A stretch of 64,000 nt of DNA. It comes from Pelagivirga sediminicola. Lineage in GTDB: Bacteria; Pseudomonadota; Alphaproteobacteria; Rhodobacterales; Rhodobacteraceae. Positions 1-6,845 of the stretch are shown piece by piece (the stretch's first letter is position 1; every line of letters begins with the position of its first letter). The position numbers and the translations under genes were made by a program. The stretch covers positions 186,001 through 250,000 of the forward strand of contig NZ_QCYH01000001.1 in the NCBI RefSeq assembly GCF_003072125.1. The letters run 5' to 3'. The notes below the pieces were generated by a model, which saw nothing but the letters and a program-made list of their open reading frames with translations, was not told the origin of the DNA and ran no database searches.

Positions 1-582
1 AGTCTGAATGGGATCCTTGCCGACAACGAGGCGAACGATGCGGGCGACATGCCGGAAGATATTACGGCAGGACCAGACGGAAATTTCAGCGTCGGAGCCG
101 TGATTGACGCCGCCGGGACACTTGGCGACCAGATGGGCGCGTTGTCTGCCATTGCGGTTCACTCGGATACCTACAAGCTGATCCTGAAATCTGATGCGGT
201 CGAGTATGTGCCAAGCCAGGGCGGCACAATCGCCACCTATCGCGGGATGGCGCTGATTGTGGATGATCTGTTGCCGGTAACGGCTGGCGATTACACAAGC
301 GTTCTTTTCGGGGCCGGTGCCGTGGGGTGGGGAATGACTGCACCGCGCATTGCGGAGGGAACAGAGATTGAGAGCAAGCCGAGCGCTGGTAACCGCGGCG
401 GGCAACAGGTTCTGCACAGTCGTGTGAATCTGGCGATCCATCCGGCGGGTTTTACGTGGCAGGAATCTGCCGTTGTCGGGGAGAGCGCGACCATTGCTGA
501 ACTCGCCGAGCCGACGAACTGGAATCGCGTTGTCGAGCGAAAGGCGGTGCCGCTGGCATTCCTGAAGCACAAGTTAGGCTGA
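1..582 (+). CDS. Phage major capsid protein, C-terminal part (5' truncated)
   Basis: The frame is open to the left edge, so this is the C-terminal 193 residues of a longer protein. The segment TYRGMALIVDDLLPV followed by a glycine-rich strand resembles Gp13-like major capsid proteins, where a conserved 'G..vivdD..p' strand sits in the HK97-type fold. The upstream codons also read like the family (SLNGILADN). Capsid subunits form the procapsid shell. A strong terminator follows about 100 bp downstream and no tail or head-completion genes follow, which is unusual for a late operon. It lies outside the tRNA-bounded element that starts near 864, so it probably belongs to a different, older prophage. 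The family call rests on motif resemblance only. Confidence 0.6.
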   Translation, partial: SLNGILADNEANDAGDMPEDITAGPDGNFSVGAVIDAAGTLGDQMGALSAIAVHSDTYKLILKSDAVEYVPSQGGTIATYRGMALIVDDLLPVTAGDYTSVLFGAGAVGWGMTAPRIAEGTEIESKPSAGNRGGQQVLHSRVNLAIHPAGFTWQESAVVGESATIAELAEPTNWNRVVERKAVPLAFLKHKLG

Positions 583-684
583 TTGCGCCAGCACCGAGCG
601 TAGTTGCAAAGCAATCCACCAGTGGGCGGAGTGTTATCACCCACACGATGCGGCCTTATTGTAAGGTTTGAGGCTGGTATCGAG

Positions 685-714
685 AGCCGGGACGGTTACG
701 CCGTCTCGGCTTTT
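685..714 (+). terminator. Rho-independent terminator after the capsid gene
   Basis: An 11-bp stem, AGCCGGGACGG with CCGTCTCGGCT (one G-T pair), encloses a 5-nt loop and runs into TTTT. It is oriented to stop transcription coming from the capsid gene. Confidence 0.75.
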
Positions 715-863
715 CTGTTCATGCATGATCTGGAAATTCTGCCTGCGACATTTTGACGGGGGCCGAAACTGCAAGGCTGTTCCCTCAGCGTTCCCCAGAA
801 CTCGAAATCAGAAACCCCCGCCGAAGCAGGCTCTGGGTAGCTATCTGATTTTACTGGGATTTT

Positions 864-880
864 TGGCTCCGGCGGTAGGG
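864..880. repeat. Left attachment-site copy (tRNA-Asn 3' end duplicate)
   Basis: TGGCTCCGGCGGTAGGG is identical to the CCA-bearing 3' end of the tRNA-Asn gene at 8354-8370. Tyrosine integrases commonly cross over within tRNA 3' ends and leave such a direct repeat at the far end of the element. A tyrosine integrase lies directly beside the intact tRNA, so this marks the left boundary of a roughly 7.5-kb element. Confidence 0.75.
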
Positions 881-972
881 CCGAAGGGACCAAACCCGAC
901 TGGATCGGACCCCGGCAATCGCCTTGTATATCAGTGCCTTACGCGATACGCGCTCAATCCGGCTGTCCGGCG

Positions 973-985
973 TGTGTACCGGACG
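973..985 (+). repeat. Candidate integrase arm-type site, left
   Basis: TGTGTACCGGACG occurs here and again, identical and in the same orientation, at 8290-8302. Each copy lies within about 100 bp of its att copy and inside the element. A shorter TGTGTACC lies at 995-1002. Paired short repeats inside both ends are what arm-type integrase sites look like; binding is inferred. Confidence 0.5.
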
Positions 986-1041
986 TGATTGATTTGTGTA
1001 CCATGAGTAGCCTCATCCTTTTTAAGAATGCAAGGGCAGCG

Positions 1042-1680
1042 TTATTCATCTTGAGGCCCTTGATCCAATTTCAATGACCTTTCGCCCCTCAGAACCTCGA
1101 CCAACAGGTCAGCTATTACGACTTGGTTTGCGAGGGTTGCTTCATCGGCAGTAGCGGGGAAGTCGACCACCGACATAGGTAAGGTTGCCTCACCATTCAG
1201 CAGCTTCACTATACCTTTGCGAATTATGGTCTGTTCGGTTTCCAGCTCGCCGTGAGCGCGCGGTGAGTAGATATCCCGCTCCAACTGCGCGCGGCTGAAA
1301 CCATACCCGAGCGATTGAGAAATTAGGTGTAGCATATCTAAGAATAGATCAAGTCGCTTTTGTCCCCATGCTTCGCCCGCTGGCAAGCGGTCGTCATGGT
1401 GGTCAATATAGAGCTTCCACGCATCATTGATCTCTTTAGACTTGCCCTTTGTTCCGTAGAACTCCACTGGTATCGCGTTGAGCGCCTCCACATGTGCAGC
1501 CGACAGCATAGCTGCGCGGGTAGCCATTAGCGTTCGGAAAATAATGAGACGCCTCTCTTTGATGTTACGCTTTCGCTCCAGCCATTTTTGAGCTTGGACG
1601 GCGAGCACCGGTCCGAGAAGGGTGGCGCAGATAATGGCCGCTTCGCTCCAGCCGATGGCGTTATTCCAGTCTATATCCAT
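1042..1680 (-). CDS. DUF6680-like membrane-anchored protein
   Basis: This 212-residue protein starts with a short acidic stretch, then a hydrophobic helix around residues 13-30 that is probably a single membrane anchor, then a basic segment (WLERKRNIKERR) and a soluble domain. The phrase 'ATRAAMLSAAHVEALNAIPVEF' region resembles proteins labelled DUF6680, which have no known function; I recall this family only loosely. AAAGGAG lies about 9 bases before the ATG, supporting the start. It is the leftmost gene of the tRNA-bounded element and is transcribed toward the left att site, divergent from the serine recombinase. As a cargo gene near an element boundary it could be a defence or exclusion factor, but nothing in the sequence shows that. 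Confidence 0.6.
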   Translation of the reverse strand: MDIDWNNAIGWSEAAIICATLLGPVLAVQAQKWLERKRNIKERRLIIFRTLMATRAAMLSAAHVEALNAIPVEFYGTKGKSKEINDAWKLYIDHHDDRLPAGEAWGQKRLDLFLDMLHLISQSLGYGFSRAQLERDIYSPRAHGELETEQTIIRKGIVKLLNGEATLPMSVVDFPATADEATLANQVVIADLLVEVLRGERSLKLDQGPQDE

Positions 1681-2102
1681 GTAGGCAAACTCCTTTGCTC
1701 ACAACATATTGATATTCTTGAGCCTAGCCAAGTCCACTGGTTCATTCTCGATTGGGAGCCTAGGTGTGTACATGGTCCGAAATATTTGAGTAGAAAAATC
1801 TGAGGCCCTCAACTCGATGTTTCTTGCAGCGCGCGTCCCCCCCGTGGCCTTCGCGGTCACCACGTTCACCGCGCACCAAGCATGGCCCCTGAGAAAACCT
1901 CTAAACCCGCTCAGAAACACCGCTTGGTCACAGTTTTGGTCACGCGACGACGCGAAGGCCCTTGTTCATATGGCTCTACAGCGGATATAGTATCCGTCGC
2001 GGGGTTCTACAGCCTCATAATTGACATGCACAACCTACGTTGACATTAGATATTCATTCGCCATATCGTGCCCTAGCAACGCAATGCAGGGGCCTTGTCA
2101 CC
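1681..2102. other. Intergenic gap upstream of the serine recombinase
   Basis: No convincing gene is visible. The stretch separates the divergent DUF6680-like and recombinase genes and should hold both promoters. It contains a tandem TTGGTCAC pair near 1923-1941, a palindrome at 1982-1996 and two TTGACA hexamers (2021-2026 and 2040-2045). A short minus-strand frame at 1699-1920 is unsupported. Confidence 0.5.
1982..1996. promoter_or_regulatory. Candidate operator palindrome before the serine recombinase
   Basis: CGGATA-TAG-TATCCG is a perfect 6-bp inverted repeat about 105 bp upstream of the recombinase ATG, just before two TTGACA hexamers. Its position between divergent genes suits a repressor site. 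No regulator is assigned. Confidence 0.35.
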
Positions 2103-2792
2103 ATGAAGCAGTTTGTCATCTACCGCCGCGTCAGCACCGCCGACCAAGGGCGCTCAGGGCTGGGGCTTGAGGCCCAGAGCCGGGACATTGATCTGTTCCT
2201 GAACAATTATGCCGAGGTGCCGTTTGAGGTGCTGGGCAGGTTCGTCGACATTCAGTCAGGCAAGGACGGGGACCGCCCCGAGCTAGGGAAGGCGCTGGAC
2301 CTCTGCCGAAAGACCGGGGCTGAATTGCTGGTCGCCAAGCTGGACCGTCTGTCCCGCAAGGTGTCCTTCATCGCGCTCCTGATGGACGATGCCAAGCTCA
2401 AGTTGCGCGTGGCGTCCATGCCCAACGCGGACAAGTTTCAACTGCACATCTACGCGGCGCTGGCTGAGCAAGAGCGCGACTTCATCTCCCTGCGCACCAA
2501 GGCGGCGCTGGCTGAGGCCAAGGCACGGGGGCAGAAGCTGGGCGGGCTGAGGGACAAGACGGGCAAGCGGAACGCGGCAATCCAGCAGAACGCGCTGGCA
2601 TTTGCTCAGAAGGTGGCCCCGATAGTGCAACCTCTCCGGGCCTCTGGGACCACGTTGAAGGGGATTGCTGAGGCGCTTGACGGGGCCGGGATTGCGACCC
2701 CGAGGGGCGGGCAGTGGACGCCGACGCAGGTGAAGAGGGTGATTGAGCGGCTGGATGCAGGGCTGGACGCTGCGCCGGGGGCGGGTTCCTGA
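2103..2792 (+). CDS. Serine recombinase (resolvase/invertase family)
   Basis: The N-terminal resolvase domain begins YRRVSTADQGRSG, where the serine of 'RVST' is the nucleophile that cuts DNA and forms the phosphoserine link. AKLDRLSRK carries the conserved arginines that position the scissile phosphate, and LAEQERDFIS matches the later 'E re~is~R' segment. A C-terminal helix-turn-helix-like part (TLKGIAEALDGAGIATPRGGQWTP) is typical of the Recombinase domain. At 229 residues it is a small serine recombinase, not a large integrase. The first in-frame start at 2040 is less likely, since the family begins at MKQFVIYRR. It may resolve or invert DNA within the element, while the tyrosine integrase at 6846-8267 handles integration. 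Confidence 0.85.
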   Translation: MKQFVIYRRVSTADQGRSGLGLEAQSRDIDLFLNNYAEVPFEVLGRFVDIQSGKDGDRPELGKALDLCRKTGAELLVAKLDRLSRKVSFIALLMDDAKLKLRVASMPNADKFQLHIYAALAEQERDFISLRTKAALAEAKARGQKLGGLRDKTGKRNAAIQQNALAFAQKVAPIVQPLRASGTTLKGIAEALDGAGIATPRGGQWTPTQVKRVIERLDAGLDAAPGAGS

Positions 2793-2847
2793 TCTATTTC
2801 ATTGCCAGTTGCGAGTAATTCGCATGTGGGCGAGGCTATCTGTCTTT

Positions 2848-3353
2848 TCATTTCTCAGCCAGCGCCCCGTGCTCCTCGCCTTGGACGTAGAGGCCATCCT
2901 TGCGGATCGCGGGTAGGACCACTTTGGTAACCCAGTCTTGGAACTCCTTGGCCGCAGGACGGGTCCGCTGCGACCGGAGGACGAACTTGTAGAGCCCGCT
3001 CTCTGAAACAAGCGCCATCCTTGCGGCGCTTCCGGGGAAGAGGTCATGAACTTCATGGTTTCCTTCCAAGTCTTTCTTGGCAATGGTCAGGTATTCGTCA
3101 GCGTCAACCGCAGACATTACGTTCTGGGATGAGTTTCTGTGGCTGTTACCCGCCCCCCCAACAGTCGCTGAACTTGAGGGGGGTTATGTGGTCTCTTGCT
3201 GCTGTAGGTTACGCTCTCGTCGTCGCCCACAATCCTACGAATGTTATGTGCAATGTTCTTTGCGTTCATCCCGAGGGCCTGTGCCACGTCCGTAGAAGCA
3301 AACCAAGGGGTTCCGTCGATCTTGAGACCGCGAAGGGAGATGCCGCCGAACAC
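2848..3353 (-). pseudogene. Bro-N antirepressor, split by a frameshift
   Basis: Two adjacent frames together make one Bro-N protein. The first (3353 to 3117, GTG start) carries GTPWFASTDVAQALGM, the classic Bro-N opening. The second (to 2848) carries VSESGLYKFVLRSQ and KEFQDWVTKVVLPAIRK, the classic Bro-N ending. The break lies at a run of seven C on the plus strand (3153-3159); one extra base there would join the frames with no stop between. Bro-N antirepressors bind DNA or the phage repressor and switch lysogeny off. The gene is either disabled, slips in a phase-variable way, or has a sequencing error. It runs toward the end of the serine recombinase gene. Confidence 0.8.
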
Positions 3354-3380
3354 CTCTATATAGCAGCAGAGCGTATCAGC

Positions 3381-3515
3381 ATGGGGAAACCGCTAGATGA
3401 CCCGGAAGCGGCGTTCGCCTTGGGTGTGGCGGTCTCCAAAGTGCGAGAAGCGCAAGAAAGGGCGGGTGGTAGGCTTCGCCCCAACCTTGTTCATGGACTC
3501 GAAAAGGCCGCATAA
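3381..3515 (+). CDS. Possible small protein, unrecognised
   Basis: A 44-residue frame starts MGKPLDDPEAAFALGV and continues as an amphipathic, charged helix (SKVREAQERAG). It lies 27 bp beyond the antirepressor start and is divergent from it, a position often held by small phage regulators. The ribosome site is weak and I do not recognise the protein, so this is a tentative call. Confidence 0.35.
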   Translation: MGKPLDDPEAAFALGVAVSKVREAQERAGGRLRPNLVHGLEKAA

Positions 3516-3627
3516 GGCCCCTCTGAGTTGATGTAGAGGGATTTGGCTACCCACCCAGCGAGAACCAAGAGATGGCCTCTAGAGGGCCTCTCGGCGCGTC
3601 TGGTGGTCAGCCTTATACTACACCCCA

Positions 3628-3657
3628 TTGGATATAGGTTTCAAATAACCTGTCCAA
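3628..3657. promoter_or_regulatory. Candidate operator, nested inverted repeats
   Basis: Outer arms TTGGA and TCCAA enclose inner arms AGGTT and AACCT around the loop TCAAAT. The site lies about 40 bp before the start of the 3698 gene, where it could bind a phage-type repressor controlling that transcript. Assignment is by position and symmetry only. Confidence 0.4.
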
Positions 3658-3697
3658 TCATCCCCTCACATCAATAATCCAGAGAAAGGTCCAGACA

Positions 3698-4660
3698 ATG
3701 GGCAACCTCAATTCTATTCACGTTTCCTCAGCACCGACCGACGAAGAACTGGCACAGTGGCAGCAGCAGCTTGAGGCCCAGCAGGGCAGCGCCGCACCCG
3801 GCACCTTCGACAACGTGACGACGACAGCCGCCTCGACCGCACAAGTCACCATGAAGAATGGCCAGCTTGTCACCGATTTTGATACGTCCAAGGCGTTCGG
3901 CCCGAGTGGCGGCACGGCCTACGCGGCCCCGCAGTTGCGTCCCGGCCATATTATGATCCCCGGTGCGGGCGAGACGACGATTGCAGCGGCCAAGGCTGGC
4001 GGACTGATCCCGCACACATATAAGGAGGGCGACCCGCTCCCTTTTGATGCGCCCGGTGGGGCGAAGGACACCAGCGCAGCGAACAGCACCGCGAACGGCG
4101 ACCAGCAGAAAGAGCAAGAACAGAAGGAACTGACCGTCCCGGAGCACCGCGCCAAGGTGGCGTCTGAATTGCTACAGGGCGTTGACCAGATGCACGGCGC
4201 GCATGTCACCGATGGTCTGTTGGCCCTCGCGGTGGAGGATGGCGAACCGCTGTCTGTCCTCGACCAGCTTCCCGAGGGCGTGTCAGAACCGCAGGTGATG
4301 CAGGTCTACGCCGGATATGTCGCACAGGCCGAGGCGGTCTTGTCGGAACGCGCACCGGGCGTTTCCATCGACACCCTAAACGATACCTTGAGCGACGACG
4401 AACTCCGGGCCGCACGTCACGCCACAGTCAATGGCGATGCGGACGAACTGGCCCGCTTCGGGCAGATGGCACAGGAACGGCTTGCAGGATTGCCCAACAG
4501 TGACCCCGAGGGCTTCCAGCAGATGGTGGACGATATGTCTGCGGTCGAACGCAAGTGTATCAGCTTCGACAAGCTCTCCGGTGAATGGCGCGTCAGCGTT
4601 CCCAATCATCCGGTTATGTCCTACGGCGCGGCGGTGCGCATGGGTTTGATCCGCGTATGA
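3698..4660 (+). CDS. Unrecognised element protein, 320 aa
   Basis: AAAGG lies 8 bases before the ATG. The N-terminal 110 residues are low in hydrophobics and rich in Gln, Ala, Thr and Gly, suggesting disorder. A charged glutamine/glutamate-rich linker (QQKEQEQKEL) follows around residue 137. The C-terminal half (about 150-320) is acidic and helical, with segments such as VASELLQGVDQM and RFGQMAQERL that look folded. There is no signal peptide or membrane segment. It is first in a tight run: its stop overlaps the next ATG by ATGA. I do not recognise a family; by place it is an accessory gene of the mobile element. Confidence 0.6.
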   Translation: MGNLNSIHVSSAPTDEELAQWQQQLEAQQGSAAPGTFDNVTTTAASTAQVTMKNGQLVTDFDTSKAFGPSGGTAYAAPQLRPGHIMIPGAGETTIAAAKAGGLIPHTYKEGDPLPFDAPGGAKDTSAANSTANGDQQKEQEQKELTVPEHRAKVASELLQGVDQMHGAHVTDGLLALAVEDGEPLSVLDQLPEGVSEPQVMQVYAGYVAQAEAVLSERAPGVSIDTLNDTLSDDELRAARHATVNGDADELARFGQMAQERLAGLPNSDPEGFQQMVDDMSAVERKCISFDKLSGEWRVSVPNHPVMSYGAAVRMGLIRV

Positions 4661-4833
4661 GCGTGGTGACGTGTCAGCGATGCGGCGGGGGTTTCGTGCC
4701 CCCGTCATCCAGCAGGGCGCAGCTATGCCGCAAGTGTGTGGGAAATATCCGCTGGCTGACCGATCGACACGGGAAAGACCTCAGCGACGAACACCGCAAA
4801 TGGGTCAACGTGCTCGCTGAGGGCAGCACATGA
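4657..4833 (+). CDS. Small zinc-ribbon protein
   Basis: The 58-residue product has CQRCGGGF followed by CRKCVG, two CxxC pairs 17 residues apart that would bind one zinc. The rest (WLTDRHGKDLSDEHRKWV) is polar and helical. The start is set by the ATGA overlap with the upstream gene, and its own stop overlaps the next start in the same way, so the three genes are translationally coupled. Such mini zinc ribbons are common in phages and satellites as nucleic-acid-binding or adaptor proteins; the target here is unknown. Confidence 0.65.
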   Translation: MSVVTCQRCGGGFVPPSSSRAQLCRKCVGNIRWLTDRHGKDLSDEHRKWVNVLAEGST

Positions 4834-5102
4834 GCGGTCCTTACAGTCTGTTCAGGATGCAGCCGGTAGTCATCGAAAGCCGCCGCACGGCTGAGCGTCA
4901 ACGTGCCCTCCCTTCGGGTCATACAGCCGCCACCGACCAGAACGGGCGGGAAGTGGTCCTCTGCCCTGACGGGGCCGTGGTGTGGCAGAACACCTTTGAG
5001 GCGGAACAGCGCCGGGACCGGGAAAGCCAGCCGACCCATGAAGGCCACCAAGAGTCCCCGCAAGATGGACGTTCCGGGGCGTGGCCCGACGACATGCGAT
5101 AG
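4830..5102 (+). CDS. Unrecognised small element protein, 90 aa
   Basis: The start is coupled by ATGA overlap to the zinc-ribbon gene. The product is polar and charged throughout, with a short hydrophobic core (GREVVLCPDGAVVWQNTF) that looks like a beta-hairpin and a disordered acidic tail. It has no signal peptide, membrane segment or recognisable motif. Coupling to its neighbours is the main evidence that it is real. Confidence 0.5.
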   Translation: MSGPYSLFRMQPVVIESRRTAERQRALPSGHTAATDQNGREVVLCPDGAVVWQNTFEAEQRRDRESQPTHEGHQESPQDGRSGAWPDDMR

Positions 5103-5409
5103 CAGCCAAGACTCTCCGGGGGCGCAGAGGGGGCCGTGTGGTGCCCTCTTTGCTCCCTCGCGGGGGGTAAGTCCCGCCACAGCCTTTCGTGCCCTGTAGC
5201 GACTCCCAGAGTCCCTCCCTGCGACTCCCTATCAACTCACCTCCCCAGCCGTTCCGGCGGGGCGTCTAGGTCTGCGCTGCGCGTGGTCTTTCCATTGGTC
5301 CTTTCTCCTCCGCGTGGCGGTGGGGTGGCCTTGACGCTCCTCCCGAGCCGCTCCGGCGGTGCTCGATCCCACAGCATCAACAGCAAACAAAGAAAGTAGA
5401 AGAAAACCA
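5103..5409. other. Intergenic gap before the HNH-like gene
   Basis: No gene is seen. Two imperfect copies of a GC-rich segment sharing AGCCG.TCCGGCGG lie near 5248-5261 and 5347-5360. The AG-rich stretch before 5410 serves as the ribosome site of the next gene. Confidence 0.45.
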
Positions 5410-5901
5410 ATGAACGTGAATTTGAATATCCAGAACCCGACAGCCGCGCCCGCGCTCAACGCCGGGCTGAGCGTGGTGGAGTTTGCCCGACTCAAGGCGG
5501 CGGACAACCGCGCCACGGCGCACCTGCACCCGAAACACGCGGCCAAGCTCAAAGCCAAGCGCAAGGCCCGCTGGCCCCGCCCATGTGTGGATGAGGACGG
5601 AACGGCTTGCTATCTTGTCCCCCTGAGCGATACCCGCCCGGCGTTCGCCATTGTAGAAGTTGCCGATTACTGGAAAGCCCGAGATGGTGGCGCAGATGGC
5701 CTTTGGTCCGCAATGGGAACGTCCCGCCATTATTCCTACGTCACCAGCAACGCACGGATGCGCAGCAAGGTGCCGGGAACCACACTGTATCCTGCCCGCC
5801 TGATCCTCGACGCAGCCGCAGGGGAACGTGTCGGGTTCGTCAACGGTGACACCTACGATCTGCGTAGAAAAAACCTTGAGATCATCAAGGCGCGCACATG
5901 A
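5410..5901 (+). CDS. HNH/AP2-like phage protein
   Basis: The 163-residue protein ends in GFVNGDTYDLRRKNLEII, which matches the 'hiNgd..DnRr.NL' turn shared by HNH homing endonucleases and the AP2-type proteins that accompany them in phages. The central part (SRHYSYVTSNARMRSKVPGTTLYPARLI) resembles the substrate-facing strand region of such proteins. The leading catalytic histidine pair of a full HNH nuclease is not clear, so nuclease activity is uncertain. The start at 5410 fits the AG-rich ribosome site; the in-frame codon at 5359 is less likely. The stop overlaps the next ATG. Confidence 0.55.
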   Translation: MNVNLNIQNPTAAPALNAGLSVVEFARLKAADNRATAHLHPKHAAKLKAKRKARWPRPCVDEDGTACYLVPLSDTRPAFAIVEVADYWKARDGGADGLWSAMGTSRHYSYVTSNARMRSKVPGTTLYPARLILDAAAGERVGFVNGDTYDLRRKNLEIIKART

Positions 5902-6485
5902 TCGCCCATGCGTTGGGTATGACGAACGCAACAGCGGGGGCCGAGGCTGTCTGTCCCCGGTGCGGCGACACCTTCACCCCCAAACGGACAAACCAGCGGT
6001 ATTGCATCCGGTCCTGTCAGAAGGCAGCGACCCGCAATGCCAAGAGAAGGCCCCAGAGGGTCGATTGCAGCGCCGCAGCCCAGCGCCGCCAAGAGGGCCG
6101 TGGAAAGCGCATTCGGGGCCTGTCCCATGCGTTCTATGAGACACCGCCAGCATATCGTGCGGAGTTTCTGGAAAGGCTAATCGTGGAAGCGCGGCGGTTG
6201 GCAGAAACCCGGCGTCTTGTCACGGCACGGGAATACCTGCGAAGCTGGGGACGAGATGAAGGGACGGGGCGGCTGCACATCGCCCATGTCCTCGACCACT
6301 ATTGCCAAGAGGTGTATGGCCTTCGCTCATACGAGGCGGCGAACCCGGAGACCGTGATACCTGCCGAGGATGATCTTGCCTTTCCGGCTGAGTATTTCGG
6401 TCCCGACCAACCGCCGATCTATGAGGACGGCAGCTTGAATCGGAGACCCTGCTCGTGGGCGACACGAAAGACGGCGGCGCGCTAA
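5898..6485 (+). CDS. Zinc-finger-containing element protein
   Basis: The start is coupled by ATGA to the HNH-like gene. Residues 19-40 hold CPRCGDTFTP and YCIRSCQ, a four-cysteine treble-clef-like zinc site of the kind seen in phage and plasmid DNA-binding proteins. A basic stretch (RNAKRRPQR) follows, then a helical region with REYLRSWGRDEGTG and a less ordered tail. I do not recognise a named family. Together with the HNH-like gene it may act on DNA; that is inference from the zinc site and the basic patch. Confidence 0.6.
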   Translation: MIAHALGMTNATAGAEAVCPRCGDTFTPKRTNQRYCIRSCQKAATRNAKRRPQRVDCSAAAQRRQEGRGKRIRGLSHAFYETPPAYRAEFLERLIVEARRLAETRRLVTAREYLRSWGRDEGTGRLHIAHVLDHYCQEVYGLRSYEAANPETVIPAEDDLAFPAEYFGPDQPPIYEDGSLNRRPCSWATRKTAAR

Positions 6486-6594
6486 TCCGCCCTCTGCCAC
6501 TATAAAGGGGAAACCCTATAGTTACCTTTCCGGTGCCCTGCGGGCTGGAGACCACAGATTCAGGAACATGGTCAGAGCGCGTCCTGAAACTGCT

Positions 6595-6616
6595 ACCGCC
6601 GCCCTGCGGCCCCAAG
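6595..6616. repeat. Hairpin repeat unit, copy 1
   Basis: The unit contains GCCGC-CCT-GCGGC and ends CCCAAG. Copy 2 at 6801-6823 keeps the stem and flanks but differs in the loop (CCCCA), so the stem looks conserved. Confidence 0.4.
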
Positions 6617-6800
6617 AGAACATCTTTCATGGTGTAATCTTCGGGCTGCTTGGCGCAGCGGTGGCATTGTCTCAGGGCCTGTTCCGGGGGCAATAAATAC
6701 ACCCCATCGGAGCAGGGGGATGAAAGCTTATATGCATGATGCAGGTAGAGGTATGGTCGAAGTGGTCAGGAAGGTTCACTCTCCAATCACTCAGCCTACC

Positions 6801-6823
6801 ACCGCCGCCCCAGCGGCCCCAAG
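6801..6823. repeat. Hairpin repeat unit, copy 2
   Basis: It has the same ACCGCCGCCC start and GCGGCCCCAAG end as the unit at 6595-6616, with a changed loop. It lies 23 bp downstream of the integrase stop. Confidence 0.4.
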
Positions 6824-6845
6824 CTAACACCCCGAGACAATCTGC

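Larger units (their letters stand above)
583..1041. other. Non-coding gap holding a terminator and the left att site
   Basis: I see no credible gene here; the short open frames lack ribosome sites and family resemblance. The stretch holds the capsid-gene terminator (685-714), the 17-bp copy of the tRNA-Asn 3' end (864-880) and two TGTGTACC repeats (973-985 and 995-1002). It is therefore the junction between the left prophage remnant and the tRNA-bounded element. Confidence 0.6.
6486..6845. other. Non-coding gap with repeated hairpins downstream of the integrase
   Basis: No believable gene lies here. It contains a hairpin with a GAAA loop at 6500-6521 (CTATA and TATAG outer arms, GGG and CCC inner arms) and two copies of a GC-rich hairpin unit at 6595-6616 and 6801-6823. 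The second copy lies just past the integrase stop and could act as its terminator. Confidence 0.5.

Noticed and set aside
1699..1920. Minus-strand 73-codon frame just before the DUF6680-like gene
   Set aside because: It has a poor start and no recognisable protein, and the next gene has its own ribosome site. It could be a remnant but is unsupported.
5347..5360. GCTCCGGCGGT match to the tRNA-Asn 3' end inside the element
   Set aside because: Only 11 bp match and flanks diverge, so it is not a third att copy; it belongs to a local GC-rich repeat.
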